Made by a program: the position numbers and the translations under genes | The notes under the pieces: model-generated | Databases searched by the model: none | What the model was told of the DNA's origin: nothing | What the model saw: only the letters and a program-made list of their open reading frames with translations | DNA from: Podaxis mareebaensis | Lineage: Eukaryota; Basidiomycota; Agaricomycetes; Agaricales; Agaricaceae | Length of the DNA: 64,000 nucleotides | Direction of reading: 5' to 3' | NCBI GenBank assembly: GCA_018524725.1 | Contig: JAEUWP010000139.1 | Span: forward strand, 62,001-126,000 | In this document: positions 1 to 12,200 of the stretch, one piece after another | Numbering within the stretch: position 1 is the first letter of the stretch | Layout: every line of letters begins with the position of its first letter

Positions 1-635
1 GATTATGCTGATGGGTTTATTGCAGTAGCGGCGAAGTATACGCCCGAAAATGGGGCACTCGCGGAACAGTATGATAGGAATACGGGCGCGCCTTTGAGCG
101 CGAGGGATCTGACGTGGAGTTATGCTGCGCTGTTGACTGCGAACGCTGCGAGGAACGGGTTTGTCCAGAACAGTTGGGATGCAAATGGGCTGGTGCTTCC
201 AGAGAAATGTTCTGGTAACCCGGGGAAGGTTGTTGCTGTTACGTTCAACGTTGACGCAACTACTGTTTTCGGAGGTACGTCATTTTTTGGGGGGGCAGGT
301 ACAAGGCGGGAAAACTGATCCGTTTTGGTGTTTAGAAAACATTTACATCACTGGGTCCGTAGATGCATTGGCCAATTGGTCGCCTGATAATGCTCTCTTG
401 CTTTCGTCGGCAAAGTACCCGATATGGAGTCGTGAGTAGCTCGATTCATTTTTTTCCCCCGAGCCTACCACTAAAGGTTTGCTATCTAGTCACCGTGAAC
501 GTTCCAGCTAGCACAAAACTCGAGTACAAGTACATTCGCAAGAACAACGGTGCCGTTACCTGGGAGTCTGATCCCAATCGTTCGTTCAACACCCCCGCTT
601 CCGGCTCGTTTACCATCAATGATACGTGGCGGTGA
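1..635 (+). CDS. Glucoamylase (GH15), C-terminal part with CBM20 starch-binding domain; 5' end off window
   Basis: This is the 3' end of a secreted glucan 1,4-alpha-glucosidase, which releases glucose from the non-reducing ends of starch. The first exon reads through the last GH15 helices (motifs ADGFIAV, LAEQYD, DLTWSYAALLTA). The reading frame then crosses into a CBM20 starch-binding module (FNVDATTVFGE, IYITGSV, LANWSPDNA, LEYKYIRK, WESDPNRSF, ending INDTWR). Two short introns fit: about 275-335 (gtacgt...ttag) and 432-489 (gtgagt...ctag); both keep the frame, and the second exon begins ENIYITGS. The stop is the TGA at 633-635. The catalytic domain, signal peptide and start lie left of the window. 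The domain order GH15 then CBM20 is the usual one for fungal glucoamylases, and nothing in the visible part looks broken. Confidence 0.92.
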
Positions 636-2466
636 ATGGAGTGTTTGAAAATTCTGGTTAGTTGGATGTCTTCTTAGATCAGAGGTGAAGATATCCCCGC
701 AGAGGGGCAAAAACTGATACTCGATAAACCCAACGCAGTTCCTTACCGCTGATACAACTGGCACATTCAATATATTTTCCATACTAACATTGGTCACCTT
801 TTTGAAACCCGATCAGGTGTTTGAAAATGCGTATCCTAGGTCCCACACTGAACCACTACTCATGACAAATTTTTCTAGTATACGCCACAGTTGCCTTTGT
901 ACATATATCCAGAAAGTTTCACAGTGTACACAAAATTTGGGCAAGAAAGTGCGGAATACCTTAGCCATCGAAGACATTTGGCCATCAAAATCACCATCAA
1001 AGCCCAGATATCTCTAGATCTGATGGGCCGTTCACATTAAAAGCAAAAAAACGATTCCTTACATCACAAAGCATGATCTGTGAAAGAGTTACATTGTGGA
1101 AGAGCGCGTAGGAGGCAGAACATGAAGATTTATGACTTTCTAACTCTAGGCGTGACAAGCAGGCAGTTGACATCTATAGAGGCTTCAAACTCCGCTAGAT
1201 GCTGATATCTGTAAGCTCCGAAAGAATGGAGAGTATTGCATAAAAACATTCCTATAGGCAAGATTGTCCTTCAGAAAGGGCAGAATAGCATGCAAAAACC
1301 CCAGAAAACATGACGCTACCTCGACTACAATAACCCAGACATTCAAGCCCAGGTAGATGCTGCACTGGATGGCGTACGCTCGAGGAAGTACAAGAGTATT
1401 CATGCAGCACACGTCGTAACTGGGCTTCCCTATGGAACACTTCAAAGTCATTTTGAAGGCAATCATCGACGTTCAGGAGTAGCACACAGGAGTGAAATGC
1501 TACTGACCGAGGTGGCACGGAATTCACAAAAGGCGGACACTGAAGATCAGTGTGACCATTGTGTGACTGAGCTTTCAAACACCTGATAGTTTCGACTTGC
1601 CCACGAAAATACTCTGGCCTCACGAGACAGTGACATTGTAAAATCCTTGAAAAATGGTATTCTGATAACCAAGATACGCGAAAAACTCCTGGTTAAGTTT
1701 CATGGAAACACATGGAACGGGTGGAGAGAAATTCGCTCGTGGCTGAAAAACTTTCAAACACACCACCAATGATAGTATTGGGTTTTCTTACCCGTTTCAG
1801 TGGGCCACGCCGCTTTCAGGCGTCCTTCATATTGGTGCTGCCCTTGTGTTGTACTTGTGCAGATCCTTTACCATCGTTGATTGTCCGCGATGGCGCGTGG
1901 GTACACAGATACAATCTACTGCACATTCATATTAGTGAAGAAGTATATTTTACCCACGCCCCCAAGGGTCGAAATGTACCCTCGAGATGACGACGTCCAG
2001 CGCCCGTCTACTCGTTTTCATGCAAAACATTTGGCTGCTTGTTATCGACGTCTACAGCACCTATCGACTTGGTCAATCAAGGAATAATCGAAGGCAAGGA
2101 GGATAAGCGCTAATCAGCCTGTCCAACCGCTACAAGGATACTGCCCGATTGGCTTGTCTTTATACTGTACACACGGACAAACAACTGGTCAAACTCGTTT
2201 ACATAGGTTCCAGTGCCCACGAGTTGCCCATATCGCAATTATGATGGACCACAAACAACAAACCAACTTTCCTACTACTAAGAGCTCTCCTAGGCTAACG
2301 TCCACTGTTTCACTAGATGAGAGGAAATTGAGGGACTAGGGCAAAAAGGTGGAACGAGCAAACAGTGCCACGTTAAAACTAAAATCGTACGAGGATTACT
2401 ATCGGACCGAGCAAAGACGTTGCGGTACGAAGATCACCATCTAAAGGTAGCGAGAAATAAGGACGT
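636..2466. other. Gene-free stretch between glucoamylase and the first G-domain gene
   Basis: About 1.8 kb following the glucoamylase stop and the end of the minus-strand G-domain gene. Open frames here are short, start-poor and not recognisable. I see no splice-joined protein signal, no long direct or inverted repeat and no RNA gene. It presumably holds the two 3' untranslated regions. Confidence 0.5.
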
Positions 2467-3464
2467 TTAAACAGCTGCTGCCCGAATGACATAGCTAAGG
2501 ATACTCCAAGCAGACGCCTCTGTGTTCTCAAATCGCAAGGCTGTTGGTCCTCCGTTGATCGCCTGAGCCCAATACTCCTTGAGGTCCGCTTCCCGTTTGA
2601 GTATCTCCTGTTTGTCATCGTCTGCGACTTCTGACCACATCGTGGTTGTAAGAATGACCTTCCTAAGGATCTCTTCTCCGCATACTGGGTTTATGGCTTT
2701 GGCAAAATTCTTCAGAACGGCATCCTCGATCCGATTGTCGGAAATGCGATGCAGATAAAGGATACCGGAAAGCTTCAAGCCACGGTCACGGCTAAACAAT
2801 AGTTGACTTCCAACCATGAGACAGCATGTTATGGGGACGTACATATCCCGCACCCATCTCTCAATAGTTCCGAAGACACTCCAATTCGATGTACCAGCAC
2901 CAAAACCAGGAGTGTCAACTAGAACTACATTGGTGCCGTCCGAGAACTCGATTCGGGTGGCAGAAATTTTGATGGTGTCCGGTACGAGGCTGTAGCTAAC
3001 AACACCGTCTTGGCCTGTTGCTCTTTGGATAAACTACAATGTTTCGTGGGTCACTAGGACTAAAGTAAAGAAGTGGGTTCCCTACCGTGCTTTTCCCGGC
3101 TCCTGTTGGACCCATGACCCTGGAACAATAAGATAAAGTGAGGATGTCGGTAAATACCATTAATGCGGACTCACAAAACAATGGTATCGTCGGTCGTCAG
3201 TTCTGCTTTTTGGACGGAAGCAGTGAAGTTGACGCCAGTTTGTTTCATCGGCTTCCGCAGTGGATCATTCATGCCTTTAGGCTTCCCCAAAAGCTGCAGG
3301 AATATTTTCCACGCACGTCTACCGATTCGTTTAAACAAGTTCCTGGGAGCATAAAAACTGTCGGGACGGCACCAAATAGCAAGGTAAAAATAAAAACATT
3401 ACCTTTGGCGGCCAGTGGACTCAAGCCGGGTGGATTGCTTTCTCTGAGGACCTTTGGTAGGCAT
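2467..3464 (-). CDS. AIG1-like G-domain GTPase, short form
   Basis: A P-loop GTPase of the AIG1/GIMAP-like type often annotated in Agaricomycetes simply as G domain-containing protein. Spliced by eye, five exons give about 250 aa: ATG at 3464 (MPTKGPQRKQS), a basic linker, then G1 VMGPTGAGKST, G3 LVDTPGFG, the conserved block ILYLHRISDNR and G4-region TTTMW. Introns lie near 3343-3402, 3122-3174, about 3033-3085 and about 2799-2849. The protein stops at 2467 right after the G domain (SAWSILSYVIRAAAV). Its paralogue at 9234-12562 continues there into a coiled coil and a kinase-like domain. GTP binding is inferred from motifs; the cellular role is unknown. Intron positions match those of the paralogue, so the two are duplicates. 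Confidence 0.8.
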
Positions 3465-3760
3465 ATGGATAAAGCTATGTACTCCAGCTAGTGGTTAGGA
3501 GCGAAACCAGGACCATGCATGGATTGCTTGATTCCTCGTGGCCTTTACATTAACTTGCCGCGTGGTTGACAACCGAAACACCTAGTGTTCAGACGAGTAG
3601 TGGTGTCAGCAATATTATCAGGATTACAGGGTCCATTAACCCTCCATTCTTACAGTCATGATGTGGAAGGTGGGCTTCAAGGTAGTGGGGGCCTTCATTA
3701 CAGCAAGGGAAAAGCTCATAGTCGATGTTCAGGCTTGAAAACCCGAGGTCCGAGACCGTT
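3465..3760 (-). repeat. Upstream region shared with the second G-domain gene (copy 1)
   Basis: Read on the plus strand, this flank resembles the flank of the second G-domain gene. Examples are CCAGCTAGTGGTTAGGAG here against CCAGGTAGTGGTCAAGAG there, and GGATTACAGG, then GGCGGGCTTCAAG-like and CATTACAGCAAG-like blocks in the same order. Spacing to the start codon is similar (about 160 against 195 bp). It is therefore a diverged copy of the same promoter region and shows that the duplication reached beyond the coding sequence. Confidence 0.6.
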
Positions 3761-4560
3761 TACAATCATCATAGCAACTCCGGAGCAAGGACGAGGCTAA
3801 GCTTTAGCTGTAAGGGGCATGCGGATAGGGAGGCGGTGCCAATACTAGGGTGCATATTCTCTAGCGTGTCACGCTTTTCATGAAGAACGATTTGTGCTCC
3901 GAAAGTCTCGTTCCGCTTGCGGCGCACACAAGGGGGGGACATGGAGGAGGTCGAAAGTTTTCCATAATAGGCGCTCGGCTGGACCCGATTACAGCCCAAT
4001 TTGTGCATAAAATGATTATGTCACGTCACACTTTGGATCCTCTTGTGAAATAGATACGTCCCAGTTCTCCAAGTTTGATCAAATATGCCTTCTGATTTTT
4101 AGGCGACTCAGACACCTTAGCTTTGATATTTTTACATTGGTACTCATGGGACCTCCAAAAGTTCCTGATCGTCCTAATGTATAAGCATATAAAGAAGGTC
4201 TGGCAATGGAGAACGTGCAGAGATACTGGTATTTTTTGCACATGTCAATGCAGTCAGTACTTATTAATCGTAGTGCCCATGCACAATATATTGCTGAGGC
4301 ATCAGCCTATGCGACCTCCAGTGGTAGTGTACAACATGACATCACTTGTTATTGAAAGACTTATCTTCCGCCTGAGCGTTTGGATCATCGCGGAGATGTC
4401 AAAAATACAACAGAGATCAGGAATGGGATAGGTTCTCTTCGTTGTGACTTGTCGGATCTTGCATTCTCAGCGCCTCCAGTTGTCATATATTCCCAGATTT
4501 GGAATAAAGGACAAGTTCGCGTCGATTGAGGCTTTAAATTTATACACGTACGAATAGCAT

Positions 4561-5049
4561 GTAGTTTCGTGATCCTGACTATGATAATGCCTACTTCATT
4601 AATCGCCTCTCGCTCATCCACCCTCCTCGCTCAATTCCACACTTTCTCGTCGCCATCCTGGCACCCTTAGTGGTCGACACATCCTTGACACCCTTCCGCC
4701 TGCCCGTTGATCTACCTTTGGCTTTCCTTTTGCTCTGGACTCAGCAGCTGATCCCTGCTTTTCACGAGACGGCTCGCAAACCTCTCTTCCTTCTCCTCGC
4801 CACCCTGTGCTATCACGTTACCTAGTGCCGAAACCTCTCCGCCAGGCTCTCCGCATATCTGGTGATTGCACGGCTGTGTTATCGTGTGCTTATACCTTTC
4901 TAGTATTCGGGTTCCACGTAGATTATCAGTTTCTTATACTCCTTTCCGTCCTCGTCCTTTCCTTGATCTCTTTAGCAAGTGTAGATATGCTTATATCAGA
5001 AGACACCCGCGCGCGACTCCTTTCCGCAAGTCCAGAGGCACGCATGTGA
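4561..5049 (+). pseudogene. Possible relic of a multi-pass membrane protein, frame broken near 4810
   Basis: From 4561 to 4818 a plus-strand frame is open for 86 codons without a usable ATG. It reads like protein: FRDPDYDNAYF, then hydrophobic stretches HFLVAILAPLVV, LPLAFLLLW and PLFLLLATLCYHV. It then hits TAG. The overlapping next frame (to 5049) continues as PKPLRQALRISG and two more hydrophobic runs (VLSCAYTFLVFGF, FLILLSVLVLSLISL). One frame change near 4810 would join them into a plausible membrane protein. I do not recognise the family. It could also be a real gene with an intron I cannot place, or chance openness in C/T-rich DNA. Confidence 0.3.
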
Positions 5050-5169
5050 GAAACTAACAACTATCGAGGCAAGCACGTCCAAAGGGATCGATTTTCCTTT
5101 CTAGAAAAACATACCAGGACGCCTGAGATGGCACACAAAAAAGCCGTTCAAGTGCGGCGCCATGAAAGA

Positions 5170-5183
5170 GCGTGACGTCACGC
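5170..5183. promoter_or_regulatory. Perfect 14-bp palindrome with CRE core TGACGTCA
   Basis: The sequence gcgtgacgtcacgc is its own reverse complement and contains the TGACGTCA site bound by ATF/CREB-type bZIP factors. The nearest clear start codon is the minus-strand G-domain gene at 3464, so no target gene is obvious. Regulatory function is inference only. Confidence 0.35.
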
Positions 5184-6423
5184 GAGATACTCGCGCAAAG
5201 TCTAAACGTACACCTTGCGCGAACGGGCCGTTGATCGTTAATTGTTCTTCAAGCCTCATTGGCTACACGCCTCGACCTTGGACACCTACATCGGCTTGGC
5301 ATGGAGGCTAACATTGACATAGAAACGCATGTCCAGTTAGAGGGAAAGGAGGGGCCAATAGCACTAGGGGGGGAATGTTTTGGTGTGGGGCAAAGGAGGA
5401 TCGTTTTTATAGGCTGCTCAGAGAATCGAAGGTTGAAGCAGAGGTTGAGGTGCTCGCATCATCCCCTGAGACGTGGAATGAGCATGTTTCATAGATTTAG
5501 TAAACAACGAGGCGCAGGCGAGGCAGTCAGAACCCGAAATGAAAGGGAAATGAGGGGATCAAAGAAATGAGGCAAACGCATGCACAAGTCTGTTCGTGAA
5601 CATCACGAGAGCCCGATCGCACCTGCCAACGTCTGATAGGGTCCGACACATGTTGCGGATTTAGTCATCTCCGGGGATGGGGACTCGAATAACGGCGCAC
5701 CGCATCCCCAGATTGGTTGTCGTCTTCCCTCGGTCACTTGCTATTGTATACTGCGATTTGAAAATACATTATATAGTCAATTCATTTACCTTTGTCAGTC
5801 CACAGTCGTGCATCCAGCCAACTCGAACACTCTTTCCCAAATCTGCCCGCATCCCATGCCCTCATCACCTCGCGAATTCAAGCGACTGCAGTCGACGGCA
5901 TGGACGAATAGCCCGAACCATCGACCTCAGGAAAAGAGGTTCTAACACCGGTCTAGCTTACTTGTGCTGCTTCGAAGATCTGGCACCGGTCTGGCTTTCG
6001 CACCACTTCATTGTATTGGACAGGCGTGCGTTCAGCGCACATATACCCAGTTGTGAACGGCAGCAGGGCCTTCGGAGCACCGCCAAGAAACATGTCATGG
6101 CCGATGGTGCTTGTTTGGCTTGGGTGCTGCTACCCGTAGCATACGGCCAGCCGGCTTGGACAAGATCATCAGGCAGGGAAGATAGTTCCATGATGTAGTA
6201 TGGGAGAAGAAGACGCCCATGAGGACGTAAAATGAAGTTCCTCTATTTTAGGCACATGCTTCTTCAGGTTCTTCACTATGGCCGGCCTGCTTGGTAGAGT
6301 GTAATACACTTCATCAGTGTATATGCCACACGTTTTAGCGAGATTCCAGATGTGGAGCAATTCAGTTTCAATTCAGTTCTCATTGAAAACAAGGTTGCAT
6401 ATACATTCTATTATCCTTCTATA

Positions 6424-7252
6424 CTATTGACGCACCTCGGTTCGGATGGCACCCCGGTTCGGATGGTCACCTCAGTCACGTCTTTCCCACCTGGCCTTTT
6501 TCAAACTCAGCTGATCTATGTACGTAGATGATTATGTTGAGATTACTAGTAGGTACTAGGTATTCTGGCTTGATGTAGTCAGTAACGAGGATGTGAGTCT
6601 ATATACATGTTGTAATTAGATGGACCACATTATGGATTATGGTAATAGTATGCTGATGAATTATGGGATAGCAAACTCGAATGAGCATAAACAGCCCCTG
6701 GAGGGTCACCAGGATTAGGCGGAAAAGACAGATGTGAAGCTGGTGCGTATGGTGATATGTGTACCAGAACAGTTGGAGGACCATGGTCAGGTTGAGCTTG
6801 TGTAGTGGTGCTTGTCCCGACTGCTGAAGATGGTTCAGATGTAGTACAGCCATAATACGATTCTCGTATTCTGGGTCCTCATAGGCACGACGAGGATCCC
6901 GTGACGAGCCTCCCTTGGTCCGGGTCATAGGTAGAGAAGGAAGTGTTTGACGCACAGCGTCGAAGCAGAGCCAGACTATTGTCCTCAAATGAATGACGTG
7001 AGTCTCCAGATCTCATCAATGGTATTCAAGCCCCGACACGGCATTCCTCGGCTAGAGTGACAGAGAGTGATATTGACCCCGCTCGACGCTCTCTCCAACC
7101 GCCTCATATTTCAGTACAGTAATGCACGCACATTAGATTGATTATTTATTAGCCATTTATTATGAATTTTTGGAGAATTTACACAGAGTGTAGAGCAACA
7201 TACAAATGTTCGTCCGAACCGGGGTGCCATCCGAACCGGGGTGCGTCAATAG
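6424..7252. mobile_element. 829-bp terminal-inverted-repeat element (MITE-like, TA target site)
   Basis: The left end CTATTGACGCACC... (6424-6463) and the right end (7213-7252, reverse strand) match over about 40 bp with one mismatch. The element is flanked by TA on both sides (6422-6423 and 7253-7254), the target duplication used by Tc1/mariner-Pogo transposases. Each terminal repeat contains two tandem copies of a unit of about 17 bp (caccccggttcggatgg), the outer copy adjoining the CTATTGACG tip. The interior has no recognisable transposase: the only longish frame (6599-6988, minus) resembles no DDE protein. It is best read as a non-autonomous element moved in trans. Confidence 0.75.
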
Positions 7253-7263
7253 TATCAGCGGAG

Positions 7264-7765
7264 CTAGACGCCATTAGCTAGATACACGAGGACGTCTATT
7301 TCCTGAATGCGCACGTCCCGAAATGCATGCCGATACTCGTTACCACTGAAGATGTCACTCAGGCCTTCAGGATATAGCATAACACCATTGGCTTCGAGAT
7401 CCCTGAGGTCCTCGAGAAAGCAAAAAAAGAAAGAAAAAAAAGAAAAAAAAAAACGGGATGAAGGTTGGTGTGGTGCCACCTGTTCTTTCGATAAGCACCC
7501 TACCCCACATGTAAAAGGACGCCGAGATTGAGAATTGTATCCAATGGCGTTTCAGCCACTCATATAAATTTGCTAAGAAACATCATTAAACAGAGTTTAG
7601 CTCGGTAATGAGGGTTCTGAACGGCACGACCATCGTTCCAGGCTTCAGACAGCCCAGAGTTCTGGGGAGTAGCGGTTTTCAGGAGGTACTTCGGGTTCAC
7701 TTGTCCATCATGCGCTGCCAGTGCCCGGAGAAGTGTCGATGCAGACTTGTAAGAGGTGGGTCATT
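7264..7765 (-). pseudogene. Coding relic of an unrecognised protein
   Basis: Two minus-strand frames look coding by composition. At 7765-7560 the frame reads YKSASTLLRALAAHDGQVN..., AWNDGRAVQNPHYRAKL and ends at TGA 7560. At about 7430-7264 it reads DLEANGVMLYPEGLSDIFSG..., IQEIDVLVYLANGV and ends at 7264. Between them lie a poly-A-rich tract and stops. I cannot assign a family or a start codon. The pieces may be exons of one gene interrupted by the A-rich insertion, or independent leftovers. The relic lies immediately right of the inverted-repeat element. Confidence 0.3.
7422..7453. repeat. A-rich simple-sequence tract
   Basis: A 32-base run of A broken by single G residues and ending in C. 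On the minus strand it would encode only Phe/Ser. It is a low-complexity insertion within the relic region. Confidence 0.8.
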
Positions 7766-9233
7766 CCCCAGCCGATAGAGAGGCTGGAAAGGTAAAAATG
7801 GGAAAGCATATATGCTCGACGGCGTTAGTCCACTTGTTGTTCGATGCATCATGGTCATGGGAAAAAGGGGCTTCTATTGCGAGGACGATCCCGATTTGTA
7901 AAAAGTGTCACATTAATAGTTTGTATTCTCCTCCTGAGCATAAGGAAGGATTGCTTGCGTTTCTAGTAGCAGGGAAGACATAAACGTGCATCATTATGGA
8001 GTTGGGCCCTCTGTCTTCCGCCGTTTTGACTACCCTACATCTTAACTCTGCACAAGGATCTCCCCCCGCCGAACACGCTCCCGAGCTACCCATTTTTCAT
8101 GCTGTTCCCTGGAGGATTTTACCTATAACCAGGTCCTGGGGTTTAATGGCACAGCCAACGATTTCTTGGGGGCAGCTTAGCATTCTGCGGTCCGTTAAAG
8201 CATCCGTAATGCTCTTGTCCATCACCTGTCAGAGACTACCAATTTCAGAGAAGCGGGCGCAGTTGCATATTATGTAGAAGTGGGTTAGGGTATACGAAAG
8301 ATCACGAAGCCACTTATTCGGGACCATGAGCAACTGTGCCTGCAAAGAAGTCTAGGATTTGGGAGGTAAGTGCGCACACTGAGGGCCACGAAGCTTATTG
8401 GTGCGTGTGTAGAGACTGTGTAGGTGCGTGGCGAGTGTAGGCAGAAGGCTACCTCATGAATCATTAACCCACGACCCTGTGAATTAGCTATTTGGAAGCG
8501 ATGCGCGTTTACGATCGAATATAGAACCTGGCTGAATATGAGAGTTACGTCCGTGTCGATAGACCACATCGTTAACCTGTGTCCTGAGCCAAGTGGAAGT
8601 TGAGCACCTAGCGCCTTGCCCAGGAGAGGTGATTCCCTTTGGTTGGAAGCGCCCGCTGAACGCATCAAAATCTCTCGAAAAAGTAGTCGGTGCTTAGACG
8701 CTTAACTTCCGGTGGTGAAAGCTTCAGTGCCTATTCTCCAGGAACGCCTCCCCTCCTGCCCTCCTGCTCTTCTTTCCCGCATCCTCAAGCAACCAATAAA
8801 ATAAAGCCTAATGTAATAACACTCGGATGTAACAGGATCGATGTAAAGACGGGTGATTTGATTCGGAGGCGATGACGGGACGGGCAAAGGTCTGAGGAAG
8901 AGATGAAAGGAAGGGGGGTATGTTTTTCTTTATAGCCGCAGGGTCGTTTTTTTCATATCTAGAGGGACTGTAAATTGTGTACGGCGTTCGGAAATGGCCG
9001 GCACCCATTTAAGGGGTCAGAAAACGCACAAGAAATGGAAAGAAGCAAAGGCTCGAGCGCTAACAGTACATAGTATGTAGCCACAAATAATTCGTGGGAT
9101 AGTCGTCGTGGGCGTGTCGTGATGAATCTCGAAGATGCGGAAAGGTGATGTCATCGATGGAGGGACAGTAACGTAGGAGGCGACGGAAAGTTGTGAAACG
9201 CCCAGCTGGCATCCGATCTTCACAGTGCATTAC
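7766..9233. other. Gene-free stretch
   Basis: I found no spliceable protein, repeat or RNA gene here. Short frames on both strands (for example 7996-8277 plus and 8285-8668 minus) have no recognisable motifs. The right end probably holds the 3' untranslated region of the G-domain/pseudokinase gene. Confidence 0.45.
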
Positions 9234-12200
9234 TCAAGCAGGTACTTCAGAAGTCGATGGTAAACCTGGGACAGGTGATTCCAGCTCATTTTCTCTCCTT
9301 GACGTACTTTGCTGGATCTGCACCACCCATGTTATAGGAATATGCGTTAGCTTCCGATCATCGAATAAACCGTATCGTCACCACTCACGCGGGTCAAAAT
9401 CTGATATGCACGGTGATGATCTGATTCCTGGGTGGACTTCGCGTACATCGCCTTCCAGAAGGCACGGCTATCCTGCACCGAAGCTCTAGGACGGTCATCT
9501 GAGAGTTTTAAGCCTTCGAAAAACCCCCAGAGCTCTTTGCAAGTAGGTCGTTCCTGTGGAACGTGGTTCCAGCACCTTCTCATGATATCCCACATCGCAT
9601 CGTCGATATGGTTGCAACCATCTTTCGACACTGGTCGAGTCGGAATCTCGCGGGGTTGCACAAGAACAGTTAACGTTGTGCTGTCATCAGGGTTCTCATG
9701 AGAGGCTTCTTTGCAGGTAAAAATCTGGAGGGTCTCTGGGATGAGAGCTGTGGAAAGATGACGAGAGCGAGTCATACCTCATAGCAAAGACAGCTGAACG
9801 ACCAGATATCGTTCTCTGGGGTAGATGATGCAACAGACGGTGTGGTCTTCCTAGGCGATCTGTTGTACGTCGCTGTGCTCATTACAACACGTGAGGCCGA
9901 GTGGTTGGCAATCAGCGCCATTCCATTGCCAGAGACCAGAATATTTTGCTGCGAGGAAGGTTTGCGAACAATCAGTTACTTGCTCAAGCTGGCACGAGTG
10001 ATGACATACTGCTTTAAGATCACCGTGCACAATCCCAAGGTCATGTAAATAGCATAGCCCATTGATGATGTCAGAGACCTTGGAACAGGATCACAGTCGC
10101 TATTTGATGGGTTTGGAGGATGTAGTAGTAAATCTGCTCACCAAAAGCATGCGGGGGCTCTCAGAGCGGATCCGCAAGTAATCACGAAGATTCCCATTTT
10201 CCATCCAAGGAGAGACGAAACAAATCTGTTGCGATTCTTGCTCAAGGTATACCCCATAAAACGGCAATATATTCGGGTGCGAGAGGTGAGCCCACAGTAC
10301 GAGTTCTTTGGAATGTGCCTATCGGACGTGCGTGTCATGAACCCAGAGACCATGATGTAAAGGATAAGATGATGCTTACTCTGAGAATCTGAAACCCATC
10401 CTCACTCTGATAGAGGCGAACGACCTTGATGCATATCACCTGGTTCTCGTACTTCCCTTTGAGAACGTCTGTTAGGTTGCCTCCACTTGGGAACTCATAT
10501 TGTACTCCGCTAACTTCATAGCATCGCGGAAAGATGTAGGCTGATTTCGCAAATTCGCAGAGCAGAAACAAGCCTCGTTTTCTTCCATCTGTTGAGAGAG
10601 TATCCACCTCACGAAGGATCTTCCCGGACGGTGAGCTGACTGTTGCATGATACGGAGAAAGCCTCGACGTACTATATCCATAACATCGACAACGCATTGA
10701 GCGTCTTCGCTCCGGAGCCCAGCTGCTGCGGCCGCCCACCTCTCGTTCATGTCGATCTGCGGAATCAGGGCCCGAACCTGGGCTACAACGTCAGCAGAGG
10801 ACACCTCCAGCGTAGTATAGTCTCTCACCAAGTCAGGCGTTTGCCCCGAGTCGTCCTTCAGTTGTTCCGGTATGTCATGTTGTAGTGCAGATCTAATATC
10901 TGGTGCGGAGTCTCGCCTCGAGTCCCCCCTCGGGGGAGGCGCTGCCTTAGCATCCAAGTCTGTTGGGAGCCCAGTAGACGATTGTTCGAGCGGTTCGTGC
11001 TTGCATTTCTGCTCTCGATGTCGGGGCACCAGATCTGATTGACGCTGTGGAGGCTGTACCGTAGTTCTTGCTATCCGGAGTCCCACTTTCAGGCGGTCGG
11101 AACCGCGCCAACTGACGCGCGGACCACGACGTAGTGTATCAAGGGACCGGCGTATACATCCAAGCAGTGATGAGTCTAGCTGGCGCATGTCCCTCATAGC
11201 TTTGTCCCGTTCCCTCCGCAAACTGGTCAATTCGTCGAGGAGCGTCGACACAATTTCTGGATCCCTTGTTTTACCCACTTCGTCCTTCATTCGCTTCAGT
11301 AGGTCGTTCTGTTTCTCGATCAGTTCTCCAAAAAGCCCATGAAGCTGCTGTCCAGCTTCAGTGTTTGGTAACTTCTTTCCTTCATTCACAAGCTCTTCTT
11401 GGATCCTAACCCATCTCCTCCTATATTCAGTCGTGATGAAATGGTCGAGGATTTCCCAGGCAGATGTTTGTGTGTTCTTGAAACGCTGGGTGAGTGATCC
11501 TCTCTTAACCATCTCCGCCCAATAATGTTTCAACAACTCTTCCTCCCGTTTGGCGTAGATCTCCAGATTTTCATCGAGCCCTCCTCGTTCGATACAAGCT
11601 ATTTCGTCGTCATCGCTGGGCTTTGGCCACATCGTCGTCGTAAGAATGACCTTCTCAAAGAAGTCTTCTCCACATAATTTCTTGAACATAGTGAGGTTCT
11701 TGAGAGGCGTACCTCCCATGCGATTGTCGGAAATTCGGTGCACGTAGAGAATCCCCAAGAGTTTCAAGCCATTGCGGTGACTGGAAGAACGGTTAGGATA
11801 TTCTAGATGAAGAGGTGCGGATTGCCGGCGTACGTATCTCGGAGCCAATCTGCAATCATCTTAAGAATGTCCAAGTCTGACAAATACGTATCGTTGAAAC
11901 CAGGGGTGTCAACCAGGACGACACTGATACCGTCCGTGAATCTTACTCGTATGGCGGTGACCTCGCTGGTACACGATTCAAGGCCGTGACCGACACCGTT
12001 GTCTTGACCTGTCACTGTTTGGATGAACTAGAAAGTCGATGAGGAAATGAACGGGGAACAGAAAGGCAAACCACTTACGGTGCTTTTGCCAGCTCCCGTT
12101 GGACCCATAACCCTGGTAAATAAGGTTAAAGCTGTGATATCTGAGATTCCTAGCATGGTGCGAACTCACGCAACAATGATGTCGTTCGTCATCAAGTCTT

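Noticed and set aside
5677..6198. 173-codon plus-strand frame
   Set aside because: Mixed composition, no family signal, no splice context, and an equally long minus-strand frame overlaps it. Not supported as a gene.
6169..6360. Minus-strand frame with protein-like words (TCGIYTDEVYYTLPSRPAIV, KNLKKHVPKIEEL)
   Set aside because: It looks coding for about 45 codons but has no start, no recognisable family and no clear continuation. It may be a relic, but the support is too thin to list as a feature.
6599..6988. 129-codon frame inside the inverted-repeat element as a transposase
   Set aside because: No DDE/DDD triad, no helix-turn-helix, and composition is biased (His/Ile/Leu-rich). The element is treated as non-autonomous.
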